Positions 12,286 through 24,343 of a stretch of 64,000 nt of DNA are shown here, in pieces. Position 1 is the first letter of the stretch. The number at the start of each line of letters is the position of its first letter. The notes beneath the pieces were generated by a model. It worked only from the letters and a program-made list of their open reading frames with translations, did not search any database and was not told the DNA's origin. The stretch comes from Salvator merianae (Eukaryota; Chordata; Lepidosauria; Squamata; Teiidae), in the NCBI GenBank assembly GCA_003586115.2, contig QVOM02000126.1, positions 58,656,456-58,720,455 on the forward strand, in the 5' to 3' direction. The position numbers and the translations under genes are program-made.

Positions 12286-12498
12286 GGCTCAATCACTTCT
12301 AAGTTTTAATCCAACTTCAGCCGACCTTCAGGATGGAAGAACACATCAACAAAGTGACTTATTTTCTTTCCACATTATTCAACCCAAAGGTGGATTTTCT
12401 GAGTTAGATAATGCTGAAAGAAAACATCTTATTACTTCACTGATGTGTTCTCTCAGTCTGAAAGTGGACTGAAGCTGGAATAAAACTTAGGTGTTTCT
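12286..12498. mobile_element. Family D MITE, copy 1
   Basis: Starts with cacttctaagttttaatcc and ends with ctgaagctggaataaaactt, an inverted pair. The subterminal gaagaacacatcaacaaagtg is also inverted against tcactgatgtgttctctcag. The same structure is seen at 14728-14948 on the other side of MSGN1. It has no coding capacity. Confidence 0.6.
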
Positions 12499-13615
12499 GG
12501 GTCCTTACTGAGCTTTCATGGCTGAGCAGGGCTTTAAACCAAGGGATGCCTAGGTTTTGACCTAACATTTAAGCTATTACACTAGACTAGACATAGATTG
12601 CATGTGGTATCCCCTAGAACAAATGTCTCATTGAGTAGGCATTTTCTCCTATTGTAAGTCTGTAGGCCAGGACCCATCTTTCTGCCAAACCGTAGAACAG
12701 TATATACCAACCATACCTCTGGAACACTTTACTTGATGCAGGCTGACAAACAGAATTTGTGATTCATTCACCCTGCAATCAATAGAATTTAATGTATTTG
12801 TGATTAACACCCACAGGATTGTTGTCAGTATGGTGTGTTTTTTACTGAACTGAACTTTCTTATGTCCTTTCAAAGCTGTATCAAATGCACAGGGGAATTA
12901 AGTCGGCTTCTGTTTACAAAAGACAAAATGTTTCCAGATTCAAATGAACTAGAGCAGCATCCTACATTCTGGACCTAAACATCTTGGGCCAAGCTGGTGA
13001 AATCTGACAACAATAACAACAAAAATTCTAAATAGTGATAACAATAGCTAGAAAAATATCTACTTAGAATTATTATTCCAGTCTCTTTTACATCAGGGAT
13101 ATAATACAACCAATTCAGAGGTAAGCAGCTTCTTATTTCTTTAGCTGTTTTTCCTCAACCATGACTATTGTTGGAAAAAGATGATAAAACAATTCATCAA
13201 CTAAGCATAAAATATTCCTTTTTCTGCTAATAAAAGTGCCTACCAACAAGTTAACAAAATATAGAGAAAATGTTTTTTTAACCCAATGACCAAAACATGC
13301 GCATGAAGATTAAAATTACTTAGATATTATCAGTACTGTATATAACCATCTAGACATTGTAGCAAATAATTATGATTTAGAGTCATTTTTAATGGATTCT
13401 TTTGTCACATCCCAATAAACAGTCTATGGCTTCTGTAACTTTCTCACCATAAATTTGTCAGCACCTTACTTTTAAGAATAGTTTGTAGACAAAAGTTCTT
13501 CCACAGAAGTCCACAGTCATCTTGAAGGAAAGTGAAGTTGCTCTGCTAAACAAAGAAATGAGCCCTTAAACAGAGAGCTGGTTGCTTTCCTGATGGATGG
13601 TCAACCCTCAGATTT
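12499..13615. other. 3' flank of MSGN1
   Basis: AT-rich non-coding sequence downstream of the MSGN1 stop. No repeat recognised. Confidence 0.4.
13388..13393 (-). terminator. Candidate polyadenylation signal for MSGN1
   Basis: ATTAAA on the minus strand, about 225 nt downstream of the MSGN1 stop. I found no canonical AATAAA closer. The choice is by position only. Confidence 0.3.
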
Positions 13616-14125
13616 TCAAGGCATCTGTGCTTGTTTGACACTGTTTAGCAGGTCTGTGAGTTCACTGATATACTTGATGGTGTATTTCAGTGTCTGTATT
13701 TTGGTAAGAGGTTGACCTCTTTGACTGTAGACTGGAGGCAAATAGTTACGCAGAGTATGCAGTGCTTCAGCCAAGGTTCTCATCCTTAACTTCTCTCTCT
13801 CACTGGCCTTTCTCCGGCGCTGAACTGACATCCTGACCTTGGATCCTTTGGAAACTTTGCTCTTTCCAGGGTTTGGTAGGTACCTGGAAGGAAACTCCAT
13901 CAAGGCATACCCCCTTAAGTTACTGCCATCCTTGCTTCTGTTGCTACTGCTGCTGTTGGCGCAAGGCATCTCCACAACCAGGGGACAAGGAGAAGATGAG
14001 TAAGATTCAAAGGAAGGCGACGGAGAAAGGCTCTGAGGGGATGAATTATGGTTGATTTCCAGAGTCCCACCACTGGTCTTCCAGTCCCATGAGGAGAAGA
14101 AGGGAGAATTCTCAGCCCCTTCCAT
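13616..14125 (-). CDS. MSGN1: Mesogenin-1, bHLH transcription factor
   Basis: Single-exon gene of 169 codons plus stop. The C-terminal half is a canonical bHLH domain (about residues 98-161). Its basic region reads [20 protein letters not shown], followed by helix 1 ([13 protein letters not shown]), the loop ([10 protein letters not shown]) and helix 2 ([20 protein letters not shown]). This matches mesogenin-1 rather than MESP1/2. The N-terminal half also shares SSWDWK and [23 protein letters not shown] motifs with mammalian MSGN1. I chose the ATG at 14125 because it has A at -3 and G at +4 and lies about 120 bp below a TATA-like box. The frame stays open upstream to 14335, but that stretch runs through the promoter. 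The family acts in the nucleus as a DNA-binding activator that drives presomitic mesoderm fate under Wnt and T-box control (known for vertebrates). It is slightly shorter than the roughly 190-residue human protein. Identity is near certain; the exact start is less so. Confidence 0.93.
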   Translation of the reverse strand: MEGAENSPFFSSWDWKTSGGTLEINHNSSPQSLSPSPSFESYSSSPCPLVVEMPCANSSSSNRSKDGSNLRGYALMEFPSRYLPNPGKSKVSKGSKVRMSVQRRRKASEREKLRMRTLAEALHTLRNYLPPVYSQRGQPLTKIQTLKYTIKYISELTDLLNSVKQAQMP

Positions 14126-14127
14126 CC

Positions 14128-14208
14128 TCACCAAAGTTGAGTGCAGTTTGTTCTTCCTGTTAGAGAGATGTAGGGACGAAAGAAGGGATAATTTCCTGTC
14201 AGCTGCAT
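14128..14208 (-). other. Upstream ORF ahead of MSGN1
   Basis: An out-of-frame ATG at 14208 opens a 26-codon frame whose TGA ends at 14128, leaving only two bases before the MSGN1 ATG. If the transcript starts near 14220, as the TATA-like box suggests, it would be part of the 5' UTR. Function is inference. Confidence 0.35.
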
Positions 14209-14245
14209 GAAAGCAATGTCTGTGGTTTCTTCTGTCTAGGGAGAG

Positions 14246-14254
14246 CCTTTTATG
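14246..14254 (-). promoter_or_regulatory. TATA-like box of MSGN1
   Basis: CATAAAAGG on the minus strand. A start of transcription 25-30 bp downstream would fall near 14220, giving a 5' UTR of roughly 95 nt before the ATG at 14125. Confidence 0.5.
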
Positions 14255-14727
14255 ATGGAGGGAGGGGGGAGAAAGAAGTGACAAAATGGGAAACAGTGGT
14301 GGGGGAATGAGGGTGGGGAATTCAAACAAATGCAAGTGCCAAAGTGGAAAATGAACTCCTGAAGTGCTATCTTCTTCTCTATGATAATTATCATCCTTCA
14401 GCTAAAACCCATTTAAGTTAACAGGCAACAGTGACAAAAAGGGGGGTGTGGAGATTATCATCTTGTAACGAAACCAATTGAACCGTCTTATCTCCATTTA
14501 ACAGTACCCTGGGGAATCACTGGTAATGGGAAAGGAAGCAGAGAAAACAGGACGCAGGTTCAACACCCAGGTTTGAATTTTATTTCTCTGAATGAGATTT
14601 AAATGGGTAGAGGGATCGGGACATCTATTATATCATGTGCTTCAGGCAGAATTGTCTGTTCCACTTTGAGAGAACCCTTGTATCCTCCAAGATTTCTTCA
14701 CATTTTACTTTACAAATAAATCAGAGG
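14255..14727. other. MSGN1 upstream flank
   Basis: Proximal promoter region. It holds a perfect 14-bp palindrome atgataattatcat (14381-14394) and a GGTGTG motif near 14446 that resembles a T-box core. I did not see a clear TCF/LEF consensus. Regulatory meaning is speculative. Confidence 0.3.
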
Positions 14728-14948
14728 GGCTGCATTCACATCTAAGTTTTAATCTGTTTTCACTCCACTTTCAGAGCGGGAGAACACATCAGCAAAGGGA
14801 CAAACTGTTTCCTTTTAGCATGTTCTAACTCAGAAAATCTACTTTGGGATTAAGAAATGTGGAAAGAAAATGACCCTTCACTTTGCTGATGTGTTCTCTC
14901 ACTCTGAAGGTGGACTGAAGCTGGATTAAAACATAGGTGTGAACACAA
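14728..14948. mobile_element. Family D MITE, copy 2
   Basis: Outer inverted ends: ctgcattcacatctaag at the left and ataggtgtgaacac at the right. There is a strong inner inverted pair (gagaacacatcagcaaag against ctttgctgatgtgttctctc). It lies about 0.6 kb upstream of the MSGN1 start; the sister copy lies 1.1 kb downstream of the stop. Confidence 0.65.
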
Positions 14949-15747
14949 GAAGGGGTGTCTATTGGAAACAATACGTTTGAGAATTAGAACTTCAGATTTA
15001 AAGAATGGTGTAAAACAAAACAATTAAGTCTTTCTTTCTTTTCCTTTTAAAAAATTGAATGACGTCCTCTTTGTTATTTGTCCTGTCTAGTTCCTAGACA
15101 GCTTAGAACAATATAAAGGAAAATATAGTAAGAAATTAACACAATATGCAACACACTTCAGTAAAGTGTTTATGAAATTATAATATTATTAACAACAATT
15201 TAAAATATGGTAGCACATAAAACTATTAAAAATATTTTTCTATAGAAACAATCTTTTTTGAGGAAAGGGCCCAACGGAGCATGATTCCACTACTGTGTCC
15301 CTTGTACAGCCATGACCTCTATCAGGGTGAAGGTCCAGCTTGCAAGCTGCAAACTCATCTGGGACAAGATCCATTCATATGAACTATAATGAAATGTAAA
15401 TATATTGTCAAGGCAAATCCACCCCTTTTACAGATTGACAGACTGATTGGTGGCACTCTGGATGTCAAAAGGGTTCATTAAATTATGGATTTTCTTCCCC
15501 TCAAATTCAGTTCAGTTGGACCAAACCAAACATCTGCCATTATCCTGGAGAGCAGGAATGGTGTTCTCTTTCATGCATCTTTCCCTCCTAAATATCAAAT
15601 TGATTTGTCTAATCAGTGTATCATTAATGGCTAAGAGGTGGGAACTGCGGTTCTGTATGCTTGTGTACTCATGGGGATTTTACTCAGGGTAGACATATTT
15701 TAGATCGTGTTGTGAACTACAGACCAGGAAGCCTTGTGTTCAAATTA
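14949..15747. other. Intergenic, nothing recognised
   Basis: AT-rich sequence without identifiable gene or repeat. Confidence 0.35.
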
Positions 15748-16243
15748 TGCCTTTCTCATAATTATCCTGTTCTATGGTGGTATGGATCATGCAGCACAGA
15801 CACCGTCCGCACTGCATGGCCCTAGCCCTTACCTTCAGCAGGAGAACAGAATTCATGGCGCAAATGCTAGTCTCTGTGCTGGATCCTGACCATGGCAGCT
15901 GATGGGAAGCATCTGGCCACTGCCATGGCAACTGCCAGTGCTGCACAGTGCACAGGAGCACACAGGCATAACCAGGCGATCATGCAGGTATGATTGGCCG
16001 ATTGCACAGGATCAATCTTGCAGGCCGGTTATGGCAGCTGCGATAAGTGCAAACACGCTTTATTGGGAGCTGACTATCAGCTCCCAGTAAAGCTGTGGAG
16101 CACTAATTAGTCCTCCACAGCTAGTTGCAATCGGGAGCAGGATTATACTGCTGCCAGTTGCAAGGGCCTCCACAAAGAGCAGAAGCACTTTGCTAGCAAG
16201 TGTCCCTGATGCTTGCTAGCACAAAGTACAAATAGGGCCTTTG
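15748..16243. mobile_element. Family C MITE-like element
   Basis: The right end (gctagcacaaagtacaaatagggcct) resembles the GGGCC-ended families of this window. The interior carries several palindromes, for example ttgggagctgactatcagctcccag near 16062-16086. The left end (gcctttctcataattatcc) is eroded. Boundaries are approximate. Confidence 0.4.
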
Positions 16244-17070
16244 TCCCTTTAATATACCTCTGTGCTGCAGAACTGGTATAATAATACTGATCCATCTTAT
16301 GGGGTTATTTTGAGGCTCCACTCTTACAAGTTAATTTGTATGAAGCACTTGAAAAATGTTAAGCAAATATTGATGATATTAGCAGTATGGAAATATATAG
16401 TTTGCATCACTTGTTGTGAAGTACTAACTTGAAAATGGAATTAGGGTTATCACTGGGCAATAGCTACAACTTCTTTGAAAAGTGTGGCTTCCGAATGGTG
16501 GCTATGACTTACTTTTCCAAGGGCTCCCTTGAGTTTCCAGCCCACTCATCTTGTTGGATGTTTGTACTCTTGGAGAGGATGGACCTTATTTCATTTGCAC
16601 TTGCTTATTAGAACTTATCTTGAATTGTGACAGCAGGCTATAAGCCTAAAGCAATGAACCCATTAAAACGTGATTTGAGGACTTGGATTATGAACATTAA
16701 AATTTGATTGCCATTTTTACATTGACCTTCACCCAGAACATCTTATGATCCCCTGATGTTACATGCATATTTCATATGTTTATGAAATGTATGATAAATT
16801 AATATACGTGGAACAAATGTCAAGGAAAACAAAGTATGCAAATACCCAAAGAGGACTTGAAGCATATTGTTGCAATATGTTATCCATTCCCTGACAGATC
16901 TTGCCCTGTGAAGGCTTCAGCCTTCCTAACAGGAACATAGCCGTGGTGGAATGAGCCCCTGGTAATGCAGGCAGGGTGCTTCCCCATACAATTCAGGCAG
17001 AGACCCAAACATGCACAATTCTATTCAGTTCAGTTTCCATTTGTTCTTCTTCCAGGAGGCTGACAACTGT
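16244..17070. other. Intergenic, nothing recognised
   Basis: No gene or named repeat seen. Confidence 0.35.
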
Positions 17071-17212
17071 GGGCCTTTCTGCACTTTCTGCCTTAGAATG
17101 GGATTATTATAGTCCAGCTGCTCCTGGTACAGCCGTGAAGCACTCCACAGCTATACCAGGAGCAGCTGGACTATAATTATCCCATTCTAAAGTAGAAAGT
17201 GCAGAAAGGCCC
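17071..17212. mobile_element. Fold-back MITE with 3-bp duplication
   Basis: Almost the whole 142 bp is one inverted repeat, with arms of about 65 bp and only a few mismatches. The termini are gggcctttctgcacttt and its complement. TGT flanks both ends (17068-17070 and 17213-17215). The termini resemble those of the longer families A and B. Confidence 0.85.
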
Positions 17213-17439
17213 TGTGAGTCTCCAACGTGCCCAGATCTTTATTTCTCTGGCACATTTTTCGTACTTTAGACTAGCCCAACTCTGTATATTGTTGCTCCGA
17301 GTGTCCCTTTATCCCTTGATGACTTCCAGAATTGGTGGGAGACAGTGATGTGACTGTTCTGTCTGAATTTTTAAAAACCTTTCAAGTGCATTTTTACTGG
17401 TTACTATCTCTTTACAACAGACTGTGGCTGTGTGCAGAC

Positions 17440-17800
17440 AGTCCCTAAAACATGGAATTATCTCAAGCCTATACTGGGATTGCCACACGTACGCGTGTGT
17501 ATGATAAATACACATAGCCCCAGGATATAAAAGGGGAAATCCCACAGTATTGCTGTTCCAGGAAAAACAACTCCCAACCTGTTTTTTCCTGGAATAGCAT
17601 CATGGGCTTACCGGTCTGGACACTGACTCCCGGGAGTGCCATCAAAAATGGCCGCCATGCATGCATGGGGGCTAGCAATAATGCACTTCCGGGATTTGGC
17701 TCAGAATACCCAGAAGTAGGTGCTGCACCATGGCGGGAGCAAGTGCCAAGACAGGTAAGGGCCTGCACTTGTCCCACAATTTTGCCCTGGCATGGGCAGG
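17440..17800. mobile_element. Degraded MITE-like segment
   Basis: Shares motif order with the segments at 19330-19720, 25495-25790 and 62440-62840: tgggattgccaca, then agccccaggata, a duplicated attccagg pair, and a stretch ending in a gccatttcc/atggccgcc-like motif. It has no coding capacity and uncertain ends. Confidence 0.35.
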
Positions 17801-18558
17801 GACGGTGAGAGATTGTGGGATCTAAACAAGATCACACATTTCCTCTCGCTGTCCAAAGGCAGCCTGTTTCCCTTTGTCATTCCCTGCTTCTTCGTTGTTT
17901 CACAGGAACTCTAGTAAGGTCCTTATTAAAGAATTCTATCTATGTGGCTTTCTTTCTTCTATGTCACCTCTAGGACTTGAAGACCTTATTTCTTCTGGCT
18001 CCAAGGAACTCACAAGGTTTTCCTTAAGAGCCACATTTCTAAGGTTTTCAGCCTGTCCTTCATCTGCTTCAATCTTGTCCATGTTACACAGTTATAAAGG
18101 AGAATTTAGCAAGCCTTTCTTAGTTCTGTTTCCCTTGAGGTCAGATTATTCTTCATGTCTAAAAAGATTTTCCTGGCTTTTCAATTCTCCTCTTAATTTC
18201 ATGAACTGTTTCCCCTTCTTCTATGATAAAATGTCCAGGACAGACAAAAGTCTTGCCTTTTTGTAGGGGACATTATTTATCATTGTTTGGACATGCATCT
18301 TTTTTTCTTGAGATTGCCATCATCTTGGTTTTCTTTGAAATAAAACATAGCCCATTCTTGGAATTTGTTGTTCTGAAGCTTCAGGTGTTCTTTTTCTGCT
18401 GGGAGCACATTACCATCTGCATAACTTAAGTTGTTTGTTTTCAAAACACCTGAGTACAATAAACAACAGTATCAGAAACTTGCCTAATCAGGCATTTCCA
18501 GGCCAGTCAGCAGTAGTGGCTTCTGGTTCCTCTTTAGTTACACGATCACGATAGCTGT
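17801..18558. other. Intergenic, nothing recognised
   Basis: Contains a 130-codon open frame (17874-18266) without recognisable homology. Confidence 0.35.
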
Positions 18559-18625
18559 GGGCCTGTTTGCACTTTTCACTAGTGAGCATGCAGGCATTCC
18601 AAGATGGAAAATGCAGAAAGGCCTG
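18559..18625. mobile_element. Very short GGGCC-ended MITE
   Basis: gggcctgtttgcacttttc at the left and gaaaatgcagaaaggcc at the right form an imperfect inverted pair only about 67 bp apart, around a ctagtgagcatgcagg core shared with family B. It looks like an internally deleted family B element. Confidence 0.45.
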
Positions 18626-20040
18626 ATGACTGTGCTTCCAAAATAGGTATGGTTGAAGGACAGGATGCAAGCCTCAGAATGGAGATGGATAGACAGTGTT
18701 GCAGCCAGTACATTGGAAAAAAGAATATATTTGTATTTTCCATTCCTTCTTGTTCTTTTTGTGCTGTGAATATAGCATGTGACTCTAGAAAGCTCAGGTT
18801 GGGGCATTCTACTTCAGGTTCGGTGATGTAAAGACTGGGAAAAAGAAAAGGTGTCCTTCACAAATAATTCTTCATCGCCCTTAGGCTTCAGCAAGAGCCC
18901 CCAAGATGGCTTAAAACAATAACATAATTATCATTCTTTCTCCTCCAAGGAGCTCAAGGCACATGGTTGTCCTAAATCTTAGCCAAAACATCAAGGAATG
19001 ATAATGAAGTCACTTTACAGATATTATGGTATCACTGACCATGTTTTTCACAGCAGAAACATGTTGGGTTTCTCTACACATAGCACACTGATACTAAATT
19101 CAAAGCCAGAACAAATCAGATAAAGCAAAACAAAATAAAAGCAAAAGGCAAATAAATGAAAACACATTAAACACATGATTATTCCCCCTTCTTTCTTGCT
19201 CTTTGGGTTTTGTTTCATCTTGAGCTACTCTGCAGGGCTAATAAGACTACCTCTACACAATTAGTTTTTCAAAGTGAACTCAGGGCTCTCTGCACCTAAG
19301 CTAGACTTCACTGCAATCCCAAAATTGGGCCAGCTCCAGACACCAGCCGAATAAAGCGTCAACAGGTGATATTCCGGAGAAAGGCTCCTCCAGAATATCA
19401 CCTACTGTCCTGACAGCATGGGGACCACACTGTCTTTGCACTTTGGGAGGCTGACAACCAGGTATGCACGGTCATCTTTCAACCCACACACATGTGCAGT
19501 GAACGCACACATCCAGGTATTGAAATGCCCGGATGTGTGCAATCACACAATCATACATGCGTGGCTGTCTTTTCTGGCTCATGCGCATGCACGGTGGATC
19601 AAACAATGATGGCACCTCCATCCACAAGGTAAGTTTAGTGCTATTTCAGGAAAATCTGCCATAAGAATTGGGTTTTCCTGAAATAGGCTACCATGCGTTT
19701 TCGGGGGGAAGTGGCATAGCTATGGTTTATATTCTGCAGTGAGGGAGGTATCCTTGTGTTAAGATCATGGCATGTCACTGACTTCTGAGGGACAACTTGT
19801 TCACACCTACCTACACTGGAAGCTGAAGACTAGGCAGAGAGAGAGACCAAAGGCAGCATGACCCTTGAGCATCTTTCCTGCTCCCCCTGGAAAGCTGCAG
19901 TGGCAGCTGCTGCCAGTTGTGGCTGTAAGCATCAGTATAGATAACAATAGGTACAACACTATAAGGCTGCAATTTTATATAAAATTCAAGGTGTTAAATT
20001 AGTTTTCTAAGCCCCTAAATAGCTAGAGGAATGCCTTCTC
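18626..20040. other. Intergenic with a degraded MITE segment
   Basis: About 19330-19720 shares motifs with the degraded family at 17440 (paired gatattccgg/ccagaatatc and a wide-spaced inverted caggtgatatt / aatatcacct pair). The rest is featureless. Confidence 0.3.
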
Positions 20041-20895
20041 CGTATTGACCTACCTGTGCCCTGAAATCTGCAGATGAGGCTCTCCTGATTGTTCTGCCAC
20101 CTTCTATAGCTAAAGGGGTAAGCATTCAGGGTAGGACCTTCTTGGTGGTAGCCCTCAGACTATGGAATAGTCTCCCCCTGCAGTGTGCTAGGTATCTTCA
20201 CTATATACATTTAGAGGACTGGTAAAGGCGCACCTATTTACCCTGGTCTTTTATATCTGTTTTTACTGTTTTGGGTGCAAATATTTACAGTTATGCAAAA
20301 TATTTTAAAGATTAACATTCCTTTCAAACCTGAATTTTATCTGTTAGGTATAATAGAAGACAGTTTTGATAATGTTAATGTTTTAATTCAAAATACGGTG
20401 GCTGCAGCTAGAATTGTTTATGCACAAAAATGGAAAGTAGATAAAACACCTGTGGTAGACAATTGTTTGGTTAAAATGATGGATCTCGCTGAAATGGACA
20501 GATTGACTAGTTTACTGGGAAACAAGACAGTTGTGAAATTTGCTAAAAACTGGAAACCTTTTATTAACTTTCTACAAGAATCAGAGAACAAACTTGTTAT
20601 TGCTGGATTTGAAGAATAAAGAGGAAAAAAGACAGGTCAGAAGAAGAAAAGAACTGAGAAATCAGGAAGGGCAAGAAACATGAAATTTAGAAGAAATTTC
20701 TGAAGAAGGAGGAAGGCAACATGTGAATAAAGTCAATATATGAATTTACCCTGTTGGGTGAGATGGATGTTTTATACATCATAAATAACATTTAATAAAA
20801 CCAAACAAAAATCTGTTTTTATTGTTGTAACCTGCACTGAGAGTTTTGGGTATAGGGCGGTATAAAAACACAACTAAGAATGAATGAATGAATGA
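20041..20895 (+). mobile_element. Older LINE 3' region split by an L1
   Basis: The left part (about 20041-20270) reads like the degraded C-terminal coding and 3' region of a non-LTR element (ctcagactatggaatagtctcc, then ggactggtaaaggcgcacc). The right part, from about 20811, has the typical tail (aacctgcactgagagttttg, then tagggcggtataaaa) and a (GAAT)n simple repeat at 20877-20896. The two halves join if the L1 between them is removed. Clade (CR1 or L2-like) is not settled. Confidence 0.55.
20271..20810 (+). mobile_element. L1 LINE, 5'-truncated, ORF2 C-terminus
   Basis: An open frame at 20275-20619 encodes 114 residues ending in a stop. Motifs AAARIVYAQKWK, DLAEMDRLTSLLG and NWKPFINFLQ are the usual C-terminal region of squamate L1 ORF2. 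It is followed by a short 3' UTR with aataaa-type motifs and an A-rich end. It is flanked by an approximately 16-bp duplication beginning atctgttttta (20255-20270 and 20811-20826, one C/T difference). It is severely 5'-truncated and not autonomous. Confidence 0.8.
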
Positions 20896-22039
20896 AATCA
20901 CATAAAAATTGACCCCACTGAACATAGTAGATTATAGGCACACATTAGTCAGCTCTAAATTAAAAAAAATGTATGAAGAAGAAAAGGAGGATGGACAATT
21001 TCTGAGCTACAGGATGCGTTGGATCACTGCCTACTTTGACGTTATGGTCCAGCTGCCCCCAAAAGGTCACTGGCTCAAGATATCCCTCTTTGGGATTGGG
21101 AAAGCTCATGGGAACTCTAGTTCAAAGAAGAACATTTTCTAAATTCTGTCCCTACACTGGACCACAGCCACCTTGGTATTCTGTGTCATGCTAAAATCCA
21201 TCCTCCTATCTCTCTCCATTATTGACTTATGTGCAGGAGAGGAGAAACTGGTATGATAGGTAGTAGCTTCAGGATTGTCAGGTAAGTGTCAACAGCTACT
21301 TAGGTAGGAATTGGGGATAGAATAAAAGGAGGGTTGGAGTCTAGGCCAGTAGTTTTGAAATGCCACATTGTAGCCTGTGCCTGTTAACATCCTAACAGAA
21401 CTGACTAGACTGTTGATGACTGGACTATGGTCGGCTAGATGCTACTGAATTGCAACTCAATGAGATCCAGTCAGTCTAGAAGAAAACAAACAATTATGGG
21501 AGTTGAAGTTCAGCAATATTTGGAGCACCGCAGTTTGGTCACTTCTCTGTTAAATTAACTGCATTTCCCAAGCGTCCCCTGGACAACATCATCCCCATAT
21601 AGAGCATGGTACACTAATATAGTCTGGAAGTCATAAAGCATGCAACCCCTACAAAAAGATGCTCATGGGGCTATAGAACAACAAAGATCCATTGGCTCCA
21701 AATTTTGTGGGCCATTATTTGGGCTTTGGTGGCAGCAACACCAGGCAAAAAGGTGGTATAGCTAAATATCTTTATTTTTTATCAGAGAGAGCTCCTAGAC
21801 CTGTGAGAATATGATTCAGCAATACTCCAAAGTTCAGACTATCCATATTAATATATACAAGTATATTGCTATTTAATGAGCACATCATTTTAAAATACCT
21901 TTAAAACATGGTGGTAGTGTTCTTTGGATTAAATCTGTACAGAATGACAGTGGGCCACACCAAAGTCCCCTTCAAATTAATGATACATAAATTAGCAAAT
22001 TATTGGAAGTTAACTTGGGCAAGGTCTACTCATCCCTAG
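20896..22039. other. Intergenic, nothing recognised
   Basis: A short gttgaagttcagcaatattt segment near 21500 resembles common degraded retroposon remnants. No gene seen. Confidence 0.3.
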
Positions 22040-22051
22040 GGTATACCTTAG

Positions 22052-22344
22052 GGTAGAGTGCCCGTGTAGAGTATTGCTTGGCCACTTTTTGTAGCATCTG
22101 GAGTGCTGTTGCAGTTTCGAGATATATCTGTACATGCCAGTAGCTGTTTCTTGAATGGCCACATTTCTTGCACAGGATTATCTGCTGGACAATGCACCAA
22201 CATGGTGCGAATGCTGTATTTTTCACTTTCATGTGTTGTGCGGTAGATGTGTGTGAGCTCCTGGCTGACGTGTAGATAGTTGGAAGCCATGCTGAGGCCA
22301 TGCAGAGTAAAAGCCACATGTAGACAGGGCCTCATATTGATTGC
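22052..22344. mobile_element. Possible MITE with eroded ends
   Basis: Left gtgcccgtgtagag and right catgtagacagggcc form a weak inverted pair about 290 bp apart. A 143-codon frame overlaps it on the minus strand, but I recognise no protein family in it. Confidence 0.3.
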
Positions 22345-24343
22345 TAGTAGAATGGAATGTATGACTTCCTCTGAATTTGGGTCAATATCTGTAGGAAACA
22401 AATGCATACACGTAGCAACATAATGTAAAAATTCTGCAAATCCTTGTTTTGTTGTTATTGGGTTTTTAAGCTGAAGCATTGCATTCCCATGATTTGTGGC
22501 AAATCATCTTGCAATATTCTTCTGTGCTGTTATGCAGTGCTCTTCTACAGAAAGATTTTAGAAATTGCTATAGGCAAAGCCACTTACATATAAATTATAA
22601 ATCATCTTTATTATGGTAACAGACCAGTTCATCAAATGGAAATGCAGTAAAGAAATAGTATACAGGAGCAATCAGTGATAATAGCCAATATTAGTCTAAT
22701 TAAATTTGTACGTGCATAAAAGTACTGATACTGTTTACGCTTTTCTTGTTTAAGACTGAGTGGGGGAGGGGCTACCAATATTTTACATGTCCTGGTTTAC
22801 AAAAAAGCAGCCTTATATATAATGATTTGCCAATAAAGCTTTTATGTAAATATCTATGGGTAATCCTAGAAAACGGGATAGTATTCAATAAATTAATTTG
22901 TTATCTTTCTAAGGCATCTACTATTGACCCCTTCTGGCCTGGATCACATTGCCAGAGTCATTAAAATGCTGGTATGTCAATATATCGTCCTACTGGGAGC
23001 ACCAGGGGAAGGACATTGAAGCAAGCTCTTGAGAGATTGCTTATATGAAGGCCAGATTGATTATTTCATATAGCATTAATGTGGCCCACACTACTTAGCT
23101 CCAAGCAAACTAAACCCAGCTACTTACTTGGTTCAATTAATATCTTAGTGTCATGTGTAAACTAATTCTGAGACGTTAGGAGTACCACATGCCGTTCTAG
23201 CTACTATTAGATAATAACTTCTGTGTGCTAAATTGACCAGTTACTGTGTTAGGGTTGTGGAAGACCAATGTACTAGCATTTATCAAGATGCACCATGTCC
23301 ATATAATAGCTCTTTTGCAGCTGTTTTTCATGCATATATAATACCAAGAGAAAAGATCACTTTGTGGTGCCCTATCCATTCCTAAGTCTGAACTGCTCTG
23401 AGCCTCAGAAGTAGTACATAAATCAAATAAAAAAGTAAACTTAAGAAACACTCAGATAAACCTTTTTTTTTTTGGATATTGCTTTGTAAGACCTGAAGGG
23501 AAAGATGAAAGTCTTCCAGGGTGTTTGTCATGACATCTATTTATAACTAGAAATACAACTAGGGCTCTGTTGGGTTTTTTCCATGCATTAGACATTTTCT
23601 GGGTTGTGTATGAGATAGGTTTTATTTTTAATTTTTATATGTTTTCTATCTCCTTGGGCTTTTAATAAAGGCAACGGCTCTAGATATTAATAATAGTAGT
23701 GATGACACTCATCATACAGATTTGCCTGTTGATTTTTCTGTTCCCTTGTGCAGGTCCTGTTGCTTTTCTTACATGCTTGCAAGAGTTGTGCCAAGACATT
23801 CTTTTTAAAAATCCTCCATGTCAGCATTTGATCCTCCCAGAAGTGGCAATCCCAACTGACTGAGATGTGACAGGGACTTCTCAATTCATGAAAACAGCTG
23901 GCCTCTAATCAACTGACTTCCTAGATGAAAACAGACTCATGTGCTGAATTTACACCTATCAGCCTTTCAAGTACGGATTTTATGACTTGGCATTTTCCAT
24001 TGATATTGAGGAAGGTCTTTTTAATGCCCCTGTTAACAGAAGTTGAAAGGAGATATGCAGCGTGGTTGGTCTTTGGCATTTGTTTCCCAGTTGAAAATAA
24101 AGAACACGAGACACTACAAAATTAAATCTTCTTCCTTTTATTTTTTTATGGAGCCTTGTGAATTCTATGGAAAAGTGGATCTCTTTAACCAGAACGAACA
24201 TTGGAATGGATACTGTTACTTCTGCTTAATTCATCATAAATCCAATATGAATTCGTATTAGCAATATTTATTGATTATCCAAATATTCTGATTTTACTTC
24301 AGTCTTCAAAACCCTACTCTTCCTTTCTTTCTCATGAACCAAT
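22345..24343. other. Intergenic, nothing recognised
   Basis: AT-rich. No gene or named repeat. Confidence 0.35.

Noticed and set aside
14126..14335. N-terminal extension of MSGN1 to 239 residues
   Set aside because: The frame is open to 14335, but this stretch contains the TATA-like box and has low-complexity Pro/Leu/Ser sequence unlike any mesogenin N-terminus; the ATG at 14125 has the better context.
17874..18266. 130-codon plus-strand frame
   Set aside because: Composition is Ser/Phe/Leu-rich without motifs; no homology recognised.
22048..22479. 143-codon minus-strand frame
   Set aside because: Overlaps a possible MITE and shows no family motif; treated as fortuitous.
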